A DNA stretch of 46,404 bases from JADJLQ01 sp964396995 (GTDB lineage Bacteria > Bacteroidota > Bacteroidia > Chitinophagales > Saprospiraceae), in the NCBI GenBank assembly GCA_964396995.1, contig CAYNIG010000004.1, forward strand, positions 1-46,404. The letters run 5' to 3'. The translations under genes were made by a program, and so were the position numbers. The notes beneath the pieces were generated by a model. It did not search any database. It saw only the letters and a list, made by a program, of their open reading frames with translations, and had not been told where the DNA came from. Below, piece after piece: positions 17,901-24,852 of this stretch; positions within the stretch are counted from its first letter, which is position 1; every line of letters starts with the position of its first letter.

Positions 17901-18230
17901 AACAAAAACTTTACTTTTAAACCTTTTCCTTTGATGGCCCAGTCATCTCCAGTTTACAATATCACCGTAATAGATTACAATAGGGATGGATTGCAGGATG
18001 TGGTACTGACTGGTAATAATCATCATTTTAAAATCAGGATAGGTCAGATGGATGCCAATCACGGCATCTTGCTAAAAAATGGGGGAGACGGTAATTTTGA
18101 ATATATACCTCAACGTAATTCGGGTTTAAAGCTCCAAGGTGATGTGAGATCTGTAATTAAATTAAGTAGTGATATCATTTTACTTGGTATCAATGGAAAA
18201 AGTATACAGGCATACCAGTTAGTTAAATGA
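14931..18230 (+). CDS. Large FG-GAP/VCBS-repeat lipoprotein with ASPIC/UnbV domain
   Basis: This is a predicted surface or periplasmic lipoprotein of 1099 aa. A lipoprotein signal ends at Cys17 (GLISCNRND). At least six calcium-loop FG-GAP-like repeats are visible (DLNGDDWLD, DINGDGKLD, DLNNDGWPD, DINNDGDFD, DFDDDGIKD, DLDNDGDQD), forming an integrin-like beta-propeller. An ASPIC/UnbV domain follows (about 518-600, with GAKVQLYTDG and LHFGLAKTKKIDSLKITWPSG), then a second block of repeats (for example DLNADGLED, DVNRDGFQD). The ATG at 14826 lies inside the terminator hairpin, so 14931, which gives a clean lipobox, is chosen. Its stop abuts the haloperoxidase start (TGA then ATG), so the two are co-transcribed. 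The function of such proteins is poorly known; binding or scaffolding is a guess. Confidence 0.88.
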   Translation: MFSLRIWIVIFLGLISCNRNDPSSTVPALFTLLDKKQTGIDFNNILTEGLNTNILVYEYFYNGGGVATGDLNGDDWLDLYFTSNMADNKIYLNKGKFQFEDISLLCGAQGRPGPWKTGISLVDINGDGKLDIYLCHSGSLPDEKRKNELFVNQGNNARGVPQFVESAEEYGLASPAFSTQAYFFDFDFDADLDMILLNHNPKNLPMLNEASTAELFKQDDSLRGTRLYRNDLDKNGKFTDVTLNAGINGSPLSYGLGIGISDLNNDGWPDFYLSNDYNVPDYLYINNKNGTFSNKLSDYISHISQFSMGNDIADINNDGDFDIFTLDMLPEDNHRQKLLLAPDNYNKFELNVRSGFYFQYMRNMLQLNNGDGSFSEVGQLAGISNTDWSWSALFQDFDDDGIKDLHITNGYKRDYTNLDFINYMDEYVKNKGRLMREDVMQIIEKMPASNISNYVYSGSENLKFSDQTKTWGFHQPSNSNGAAYADLDNDGDQDIIVNNINQPAFIYRNEINLQPEHNYIDLKLKSEGPNTFCIGAKVQLYTDGATQSLELFTQRGYQSTVSSTLHFGLAKTKKIDSLKITWPSGKIQILTDIKINQSITLHEPDGGTSIEKAIRANTIFKPVPFSGEFVHQQKEINDFDRQYLLPSALSYSGPCLTIGDLNADGLEDIVFGGSVGQSPGILFQEKRGSFTNIKWLLKTGKDFEGSHPLIFDANNDDLPDILIPGTGYHYFNLSDNPITDILYINEGQGNFSMKNQGLPEMPFAKSKAIAIDVNRDGFQDLFIGSKHVPGSYPLSPSSYVLINNKKGKFELAQELKLGMITDAIKVNMDEDTLPDIVVVGDWMSIKVLLNEDGKLINKSSDFFNLEYPGWWNTVYSADFNNDNIPDFVLGNHGLNSQIKASESEPVEMIIQDFDRNGTIDPVFSTFIQGKSYPFVTRDELLKQLSYLKPKYNSFSVFADATLNTIFKQEDINSSTKLKTTHLQSGILISDNKNFTFKPFPLMAQSSPVYNITVIDYNRDGLQDVVLTGNNHHFKIRIGQMDANHGILLKNGGDGNFEYIPQRNSGLKLQGDVRSVIKLSSDIILLGINGKSIQAYQLVK

Positions 18231-19568
18231 ATGAAAATGCAGAATTATTTCACATATACTGTCCTGTTATTTTCTGCTTTTGTTTCTTGTAATCAGTTAA
18301 ATGAATACCAGATTACTGATACGGAGGTAGCACATAAATGGGCTGAGATGAGTCTTTATATTACCAAACATACTCCTGCTAATTCACCCACATTTGCATC
18401 CCGGTGCTTTGGTTATATTGGACTTACTATGTATGAATCTATAGTGCCTGGTTTTGACCGGTTTCAGTCAATGCAAGGTCAGTTAAATGGATTAAATAAT
18501 TTACCGGTTCCAGAGAGGGATGAAGCCTATTCTTGGCCGATTTCATTGAATGCAGCACAAGCAGATATCATTAGAAAAATATATATCCAGACTTCGGATT
18601 CCAACAAAATGAGAATAGATTCACTGGAACAGGCAGTATTTGACTTTTATAAAAAGAAACTAAGCAGGAAAATTCTGAACAGATCTGTTCAATATGGAAG
18701 AGACATAGCAGATGCCATCTTTCAGTGGTCATTGTCCGATGGTGGTCACAGAGGGTACCTAAAAAATTTCGATAAGAAATTAGTCTACCCTGTTTTTCCC
18801 GGATCATGGAAACCACCTTTGTATGCTCAATCTTTTAGTCATTTTCCATTGCACCCTCATTGGGGTGCCAACCGAACTTTTGTAAAACTAAATATGCCAT
18901 CTGATACGCCCAAAATGATCCGGTTTGATACAGCCAGGTCATCCCAGTACTATAAGCAATTCGAGGCAGTCTATAATCAGGAAAAGAGTCTTACTCAAAA
19001 TCATAAAGAAATTGCAATCTATTGGAGTGACGATCCTGATGTGACATTTACACCTGGCGGGCATTCCTATTACCTGGCAAGCAGAATAACAAAAGCAACC
19101 CATGCGGATTTGATCACCACAGCGATGGCTTACGCACGTACTGGTATGGCCATTGCTGATGCTTTCATTAATTGTTGGAAATGGAAATACGTATATTTTG
19201 CAGAACGACCCAATACATTTATACCAGAGCAAATGGACAAAAACTGGGAATCCTTTTGGCCTGATCCGCCATTTCCATCATTTCCTTCTGGCCATGCTTT
19301 TCAGGCCGGAGCGGCGGCAGCAGTTTGGATAGATATTTTTGGAAATACAGTATCGGTCTCGGATAGTGCCCATTACGGAAGATCAAGAGATGAGTTGCGA
19401 AATACTGATTTTATTCCAAGACAATTTGATTCTCTATCTCAAATTGCAGATGAAATTGCCGTATCCCGTTTTTACGGCGGAATACACACGCCCCAGGACA
19501 ATGCGGTAGGATTGAAAAGCGGGAAGTTGGTTGGTGAAAACATTAATAAGCTTAACTGGAGGAAATAA
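18231..19568 (+). CDS. Vanadium-dependent haloperoxidase-like (PAP2 superfamily) lipoprotein
   Basis: This is a predicted lipoprotein (Cys20 in AFVSCNQ) of 445 aa with the complete PAP2/vanadate-haloperoxidase signature: K319-x6-R326-P in KYVYFAERP, PSGH at 352-355 within PPFPSFPSGHAF, and SR-x5-H-x3-D at 412-423. In haloperoxidases these residues bind vanadate (His419 equivalent) and supply the acid-base His (355 equivalent). In related acid phosphatases they bind phosphate. The PPFPxxPSGH context and overall length favour the vanadium chloroperoxidase-like branch over lipid phosphatases, but halide oxidation is not proven. The gene is packed with no gap between two FG-GAP/ASPIC-UnbV genes, implying joint expression. 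Confidence 0.88.
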   Translation: MKMQNYFTYTVLLFSAFVSCNQLNEYQITDTEVAHKWAEMSLYITKHTPANSPTFASRCFGYIGLTMYESIVPGFDRFQSMQGQLNGLNNLPVPERDEAYSWPISLNAAQADIIRKIYIQTSDSNKMRIDSLEQAVFDFYKKKLSRKILNRSVQYGRDIADAIFQWSLSDGGHRGYLKNFDKKLVYPVFPGSWKPPLYAQSFSHFPLHPHWGANRTFVKLNMPSDTPKMIRFDTARSSQYYKQFEAVYNQEKSLTQNHKEIAIYWSDDPDVTFTPGGHSYYLASRITKATHADLITTAMAYARTGMAIADAFINCWKWKYVYFAERPNTFIPEQMDKNWESFWPDPPFPSFPSGHAFQAGAAAAVWIDIFGNTVSVSDSAHYGRSRDELRNTDFIPRQFDSLSQIADEIAVSRFYGGIHTPQDNAVGLKSGKLVGENINKLNWRK

Positions 19569-21260
19569 ATGAAATTTATATATGGATGCATTGGTTTTAT
19601 CTATAGTCTGCCTTTCTATTCACAAACTCCTTTCACTGATATCACCAGGCAAGCAGGGATAGATCACCAGTTCATTGTTTATGAAGGTATGTTTGGCGGA
19701 GGAGTATGCGCTTTTGATGTAAATAATGACGGATTTGATGACTTGTACATAACAGGCGGGAAAGGCAATGATGTACTTTATCTGAATCAGCATAATGGTA
19801 CTTTCAAAAATATTACTGACGGTTCCGGCTTGGAGATTACCCGGCATTTTATTACTCAGGGAGTAGTCAGCGCAGATATCAATAAAGATAATTTAACCGA
19901 TTTATATATTACAACCATTACTTCAAGAGATAGTGTTCAGATCATTCCAAGGGCTATGAACTTATTATTTCTCAATCTGGGTAATAATAAATTTAAGGAT
20001 GTTACCAAAGAGTATAAGCTTGACCAATTTGTTTCGTTTTCTACCGGGGCCAATTTTGGCGATGTTAACTGTGATGGTTATCCTGATTTGTACGTGGGAA
20101 ATTATTTTCAGGATTTTCAAGGAGAATTAAAAGAGATTAACGATGCTACTATAGTGAATGCAAATCGTACGGCTTATGGCTATTTACTTATAAATCACAA
20201 AGGAAAGTATTTTGTAAATGAATATACCGGGTATGGTCTCGGGCACAAAGGATTTGGTTTTGGCGGAGTATTTACTGATTATGATAATGACCATGATCAG
20301 GATCTGTTTGTCAATCAGGATTTCGGTTACAAAGCTATCCCGGATTTCTTATTTGAAAATCTATATCCAAAGAAAAAGTTAAAGGATGTAAGTGATAGTA
20401 CCAATATGGATCTAAAGATAAATTCAATGGGTACGGCGGTGGGTGATTACGATAATGATGGGGATATGGATAATTATATCACCAATATCAGTTTTAAATA
20501 TTATATGGTAAATAATGGAAAAAATAAACCCTTTCAGAATAAAGCAGGTGATCTGGGCATGCACTACCTCGCCATTAGTTGGGGCGCAAATTTTGTTGAT
20601 TTTGATCAGGATGGGGATCTCGATTTATTTGTTTCCAACGGTGACTTAAATCCCAATTGTGTACCAATGGCCGACTTTTATTTTAAAAATGAAAATAAGT
20701 CTTTTGTAGAAAGCGCCCGATCTATGGGCCTGGCAGACTACGGAATAGGTAGAGGTTCAGCTACATTTGATTTGGAAAACGATGGAGACCTTGATTTGAT
20801 AGTGATAAATCAAAAACCCATATATGATTATCCGGTTACTTCTTTTACCCGTCTATATAGAAATGACAGTGCATCCGGAAATTGGGTACAGATAAAATTA
20901 AAAGGAAATGCCTCAGAGTCCAGAGGAATAGGTTCCAGGGTTGAATTATTTTATGAAGGTAAGAAACAAATCAGGGAAGTGGATGGTGGCGGGTCGAGTC
21001 ATATTTCCCAAAATACTGCTATGGTGCATTTTGGAATAGATACCAGTACTTTTATTGACTCAGTAGTGGTAAGGTGGTCTGGACAAAAAAGCCAGGCAGT
21101 AGGTCGTACACCAGCCAACCAAATAATTGAAATTGTACAAATTGAAACACCTTCAAAATCGAATCTAAGCCTGATTATTGTAGCTTCCGGTACGGCTATC
21201 CTTTTTGCATTAGGTTACCATTATTGGATGTCTAATGTACGAAATAAAAAAGCCTCCTGA
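19569..21260 (+). CDS. FG-GAP/VCBS-repeat protein with ASPIC/UnbV domain and C-terminal membrane anchor
   Basis: This exported protein of 563 aa is of the CRTAC1-like type. A short signal peptide (about 1-19) precedes a beta-propeller of calcium-loop repeats (DVNNDGFDD, DINKDNLTD, DVNCDGYPD, DYDNDGDMD, DFDQDGDLD, DLENDGDLD). The ASPIC/UnbV domain follows at about 437-525 (GIGSRVELFYEGKKQ, MVHFGI), then a single transmembrane helix (about 530-552) with a short basic tail. The ATG at 19569 directly follows the haloperoxidase TAA. It shares the repeat and ASPIC architecture with the larger protein upstream but lacks a lipobox. The stop codon lies inside the terminator hairpin of the opposing tRNA-Cys. 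Confidence 0.9.
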   Translation: MKFIYGCIGFIYSLPFYSQTPFTDITRQAGIDHQFIVYEGMFGGGVCAFDVNNDGFDDLYITGGKGNDVLYLNQHNGTFKNITDGSGLEITRHFITQGVVSADINKDNLTDLYITTITSRDSVQIIPRAMNLLFLNLGNNKFKDVTKEYKLDQFVSFSTGANFGDVNCDGYPDLYVGNYFQDFQGELKEINDATIVNANRTAYGYLLINHKGKYFVNEYTGYGLGHKGFGFGGVFTDYDNDHDQDLFVNQDFGYKAIPDFLFENLYPKKKLKDVSDSTNMDLKINSMGTAVGDYDNDGDMDNYITNISFKYYMVNNGKNKPFQNKAGDLGMHYLAISWGANFVDFDQDGDLDLFVSNGDLNPNCVPMADFYFKNENKSFVESARSMGLADYGIGRGSATFDLENDGDLDLIVINQKPIYDYPVTSFTRLYRNDSASGNWVQIKLKGNASESRGIGSRVELFYEGKKQIREVDGGGSSHISQNTAMVHFGIDTSTFIDSVVVRWSGQKSQAVGRTPANQIIEIVQIETPSKSNLSLIIVASGTAILFALGYHYWMSNVRNKKAS

Positions 21261-21276
21261 ACATTCAGAAGGCTTT
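21243..21276 (-). terminator. Intrinsic terminator of tRNA-Cys (minus strand)
   Basis: On the minus strand a 12-bp stem with one mismatch (21276-21265 with 21260-21249, 4-nt loop) is followed by a T-rich run (TTTTTTATTTC). It starts 10 nt after the tRNA 3' end. On the plus strand it overlaps the end of the FG-GAP gene and may also stop that transcript, although the T-run there is poor. Confidence 0.85.
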
Positions 21277-21286
21277 GATATTCAAG

Positions 21287-21357
21287 AGGTCGGAAGCGGA
21301 ATCGAACCGCTGTACAAGGTTTTGCAGACCTCTGCCTGACCGCTCGGCCACCCGACC
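21287..21357 (-). tRNA. tRNA-Cys (anticodon GCA)
   Basis: The 71-nt minus-strand gene folds as a tRNA. Acceptor stem GGTCGGG pairs with TCCGACC (one G-T). The D arm is GCC/GGC. Anticodon stem GAGGT/ACCTT holds the loop CTGCAAA with anticodon GCA. T stem AGCGG/CCGCT holds the loop TTCGATT. The discriminator base is T (U73), the hallmark of tRNA-Cys, and the length is typical. CCA is not encoded (TCTTGAA follows). It has its own upstream -7 box and downstream terminator and sits between two plus-strand SusCD regions. Confidence 0.96.
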
Positions 21358-21374
21358 TTTATAAAAAGGAATCG

Positions 21375-21382
21375 CAAAGATA
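21375..21382 (-). promoter_or_regulatory. Candidate -7 promoter element for tRNA-Cys
   Basis: TATCTTTG on the minus strand is an exact TAnnTTTG match, 17 nt upstream of the tRNA 5' end. No TTTG -33 box is seen at 19-nt spacing. Confidence 0.5.
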
Positions 21383-21711
21383 TGGAAATTAATAATAATA
21401 AAGAGTTGACTTTCTATAATTTCTATCATGAAACTGAGGCTACTAGAGTTTCATTTACCTGATGGTAAGATATTTAAATGGGTAGGTCATTTAACCTGGA
21501 TTCCCGGGCATCCAATCTGTCCAGAGTCTTTGAAATAAAGTCGTCATTTATTTCATCAGTTCGTGTTTAGGTTGGAGTTTAATCCTCCAGTATTTTATCC
21601 GATTTCGGTGATTTTATCCGGATCAGTTTTGAATTTTTCTATTCCATTTCAGGAAAATTATTTTTTCCACAAACTCATTATTTTGTTAAATTCTTTTCAC
21701 AAAGTCAGTTA

Positions 21712-21750
21712 AAATTCGTTTAGGATAGGTAAATTCGTTTGACTTTAGGT
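21712..21750 (+). repeat. Imperfect tandem direct repeat upstream of susC2
   Basis: AAATTCGTTT occurs at 21712-21721 and 21731-21740, each followed by a segment ending TAGGT, giving units of 19 and 20 nt in tandem. A diverged copy, AAATTCTTTT, lies at 21688-21697. The spacing of roughly two helical turns would suit a regulator binding repeatedly on one DNA face. Confidence 0.45.
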
Positions 21751-21813
21751 TAAATTTTGCAGAAAAATTTAACTTCCTACCAGGTGGCAGATTTACACTT
21801 AGGTTTACTTAGA

Positions 21814-21842
21814 TGCTTGCGATTGCATGATTTAGTGCAATC
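21814..21842. promoter_or_regulatory. LacI/GalR-type operator and inverted half-site upstream of susC2
   Basis: TGCTTGCGATTGCA (21814-21827) matches TGnAAnCGnTTnCA at eight of ten fixed positions and shares CGATTGCA exactly with the operator before the LacI-family gene. GATTGCA (21821-21827) is repeated inverted as TGCAATC (21836-21842) after 8 nt. It lies 25-53 nt before the susC2 ATG. Confidence 0.5.
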
Positions 21843-21866
21843 TAAACTTTTGAAATTCAATTTAGC

Positions 21867-24824
21867 ATGTTAAACTCAATTACTAAATGTTTTAATTCTC
21901 GTCCATTGTTACAATGGATGAATACTTTTTTAGTATTGATTCTCTGCGTAGCATTCAGCTTTGCGCAAAGGACAATAAATGGAAAAGTAACTGATAATCT
22001 TACCGGCGAACCATTGATTGGCGCATCCATACAATTGGCTAATTCTACTCAAGGTGTCGTCTCCGATCTCGATGGCAATTTCGAAATCGTAGTACCTTCT
22101 GAAAACTCTCAATTGATTATCTCCTATTTAGGATACAATCCGAAGACCATCACAGTTGGCAATCAATCCAATATTTCTGTTTCACTCAATCCCGGGGCAG
22201 AATTAGAAGAAATTATTGTCATCGGATATGGCACTGTCAAAAGAGAGGACGCTACCGGTTCACTGCAGGTGGTGAATAGTTCTAAATTCAATAAAGGGGC
22301 TATTACGCAAGCAGCTGAGCTCCTTACAGGTAAAGTGGCCGGACTCCAGGTAACAAATAGCGCTGAGCCAGGAGGTGGTTCTGTGATCAGGATCAGGGGT
22401 GGATCTTCGCTCAGTGCATCCAATGACCCTTTGATAGTGATTGATGGTGTGCCTGTGGCTAACGACAGGATTTCCGGCGATAGAAATGTACTCAATATCG
22501 TCAATCCAAATGATATAGAATCTGTAACTGTGCTCAAAGATGCCTCTGCTACTGCTATTTATGGCTCCAGAGCTTCTAATGGGGTCATCCTCATTACTAC
22601 CAAAAAAGGAAGTATAAAATCAAAATTTCAAGTGGATTATACTGGCAGCTTTGCCCTATCCAACAGGTTGAATCAAATAGATGTGCTGACAGGTGATGAA
22701 TTCAGAGCGTATGTAAAATCAAAATTTCCAGATAACCATCCTGCCCAAAAATTAACGGGAACAGAAAATACAGATTGGCAATCTGAGATATTTCAGACAG
22801 GTAAAACATTGGATCAAAACATAAGTCTATCCGGTACTATGGGGGTAATACCTTATCGGTTATCTCTTGGCTATACCGACCGAAGCGGAGTTTTGAAAAC
22901 AGACAAATTCAATAGAAAAACAGCTTCACTTAATTTGAATCCAAAATTTATGGACGGGAAGCTTCAGGTTAATTTTAACCTGAAAGGTATGGGCATAGAT
23001 AATTTTTTTGCTAATGGTGGGGCGATTGGTAGCGCAACTGCATTTGACCCTACTAAACCAGTGAATGAGAACAATAAATTTGGTAACTATTATACCTTCA
23101 CCAATCCGGATGGCAATCCAAATACACTTGCACCTGCTAATCCATTGGCTTTATTATACCTTAGGGACAATACATCCGATGTAAATAGAATCATTTCTAA
23201 TTTACAAATAGATTACAGAATGCCATTTTTAACAGATCTTAGAGCCAATCTCAATGTGGCGGTGGATGATTCACATGGGGAGGGTCAAATCACCGTACCT
23301 CAAAATGCATCCTTTGCTTATTCTGATGGTGGACGAAATGAAATTTACGACCAGGATAAAAACAATAAGTTATTAGAATTTTATCTCAATTATACCAAAA
23401 AAATTTCCAAGATAGGTTTGGATGTAATGGGTGGATATTCATGGCAGCGGTTTTACAAACAAGATCATTTCAAGGCCACCAGCTTTGATGGCAGTAAAGT
23501 ATTGACTCCGGAAAATTACAATCCCGCAGAATATTATCTATTATCCTTATTCAGCAGGGCCAATTTTAATGTAAATGACCGTTATTTATTTACTTTTACT
23601 CTACGCAGGGACGGCACATCAAGGTTTTCTCCTGAAAACAGATGGGGATTATTTCCAGCCGCAGCTTTAGCATGGAAAGTGATCAATAAACCGGCCGGAG
23701 CACTGAGTACTTTGAAGCTTCGAATCGGGTATGGTGAAACGGGGCAACAAAGTATCAGCGATGGAGATTATTACAATTATCTCCCCAGGTACTTAGCCAG
23801 TTTTACCAATGCACAGTACCAGTTTGGCGATTCATTTATTCAAACACTCAGACCCCAGGGATACGACGCAAATATTAAATGGGAGACTACCACCACGTAC
23901 AATGCCGCTATTGATTTTGGTATACTAAAGGAGCGAATTACCGGTACTCTGGATGTGTATTATCGGAAAACATTTGATCTGCTCAATTATGTTCCTGTTC
24001 CGGCAGGGACTAATCTCACTAATTTTCTCACCACTAATGTGGGGGACCTTGAAAACCGCGGGGTGGAGCTTTCTATTAATACAATTCCTTACCGAAAAGG
24101 GAATAAAACCTTGGAATTAAACTTTAATACCACCATAAACAAAAATAAAATCACAAAGCTCACCGCCAATGATGATCCAAAATACATCGGCGTCTTTACC
24201 GGAGGTATTTCCGGTGGTGTAGGCAATACCATTCAAGTACATAGCGTCGGATATCCCGCCAATTCCTTTTACGTGTATCAGCAGGTGTATGATGAAAAAA
24301 ATAATCCTATCGAGGGTGTATATGTAGATAGAAATAAGGATGGTATAGTTACGCCTGACGATAGATACCGCTTCGAAAAGCCTGCTCCCAATGTTACTTT
24401 CGGGTTAGCAGCATCATATTATGTAGGTAAGTTTGACCTGTCCACCGGTGCCCGTGCAAGTATTGGCAATTATGTGTACAATAATATACTTTCTGACCAG
24501 GCCTTTGGAAACAGAGTTTATGGAAGTACCGGCATTTTGTATAATGGCGTTAAAGACATTCGTACATTAAATATCGATGTGCCTCAGTATTTCAGTGACT
24601 TTTTTGTTCAAAATGCTTCTTTCCTGCGATTCGATCATGTTACTGCTGGATACAATTTTGGAAAGTTGAGTTTTACGAAAAATCTTCGGGTATATGCCAC
24701 TTTGCAAAACCCTGTTTTAATTACAAAGTATAAAGGACTCGATCCGGAAGTGTTTGGTGGTATTGATGGTAATATCTATCCCAGGCAGCGTACGTTTATG
24801 CTTGGTGTCAATGCTTCATTTTAA
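21867..24824 (+). CDS. SusC/RagA-type TonB-dependent outer-membrane transporter (SusC2)
   Basis: This outer-membrane TonB-dependent importer of 985 aa is inferred to take up galactan oligosaccharides. The hydrophobic signal core is at residues 18-33 (MNTFLVLILCVAFSFA, then Q). A second ATG at 21918 would give a more compact signal peptide, so the start is uncertain. Then come the carboxypeptidase-regulatory-like domain (about 36-110), the TonB-box-like LEEIIVIGYGTVKRED, and a plug with IRIRGGSSLSASNDPLIVIDG and VLKDASATAIYGSRASNGVI. The barrel ends in the terminal Phe of NASF. It heads the locus with susD2, the susE/F-like gene, GH53, symporter and galK, 28 nt before susD2. A LacI-type operator precedes it. 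Confidence 0.94.
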   Translation: MLNSITKCFNSRPLLQWMNTFLVLILCVAFSFAQRTINGKVTDNLTGEPLIGASIQLANSTQGVVSDLDGNFEIVVPSENSQLIISYLGYNPKTITVGNQSNISVSLNPGAELEEIIVIGYGTVKREDATGSLQVVNSSKFNKGAITQAAELLTGKVAGLQVTNSAEPGGGSVIRIRGGSSLSASNDPLIVIDGVPVANDRISGDRNVLNIVNPNDIESVTVLKDASATAIYGSRASNGVILITTKKGSIKSKFQVDYTGSFALSNRLNQIDVLTGDEFRAYVKSKFPDNHPAQKLTGTENTDWQSEIFQTGKTLDQNISLSGTMGVIPYRLSLGYTDRSGVLKTDKFNRKTASLNLNPKFMDGKLQVNFNLKGMGIDNFFANGGAIGSATAFDPTKPVNENNKFGNYYTFTNPDGNPNTLAPANPLALLYLRDNTSDVNRIISNLQIDYRMPFLTDLRANLNVAVDDSHGEGQITVPQNASFAYSDGGRNEIYDQDKNNKLLEFYLNYTKKISKIGLDVMGGYSWQRFYKQDHFKATSFDGSKVLTPENYNPAEYYLLSLFSRANFNVNDRYLFTFTLRRDGTSRFSPENRWGLFPAAALAWKVINKPAGALSTLKLRIGYGETGQQSISDGDYYNYLPRYLASFTNAQYQFGDSFIQTLRPQGYDANIKWETTTTYNAAIDFGILKERITGTLDVYYRKTFDLLNYVPVPAGTNLTNFLTTNVGDLENRGVELSINTIPYRKGNKTLELNFNTTINKNKITKLTANDDPKYIGVFTGGISGGVGNTIQVHSVGYPANSFYVYQQVYDEKNNPIEGVYVDRNKDGIVTPDDRYRFEKPAPNVTFGLAASYYVGKFDLSTGARASIGNYVYNNILSDQAFGNRVYGSTGILYNGVKDIRTLNIDVPQYFSDFFVQNASFLRFDHVTAGYNFGKLSFTKNLRVYATLQNPVLITKYKGLDPEVFGGIDGNIYPRQRTFMLGVNASF

Positions 24825-24852
24825 TTAACTCTATTTAAAACTAAATTATAGT

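Larger units (their letters stand above)
21383..21866. other. Long regulatory spacer between tRNA-Cys and susC2
   Basis: This roughly 480-nt non-coding stretch holds a shared leader element ATTTTGTTAAATT (21680-21692), an imperfect tandem repeat (21712-21750), AAAATTTAACTT (about 21766-21777), and a LacI-type operator with an inverted GATTGCA/TGCAATC pair (21814-21842). No ORF with a plausible protein is seen. Confidence 0.6.

Noticed and set aside
21821..21842. GATTGCA/TGCAATC inverted repeat as a terminator
   Set aside because: Seven-bp stem without a T-run, located directly before susC2; an operator is the better reading.
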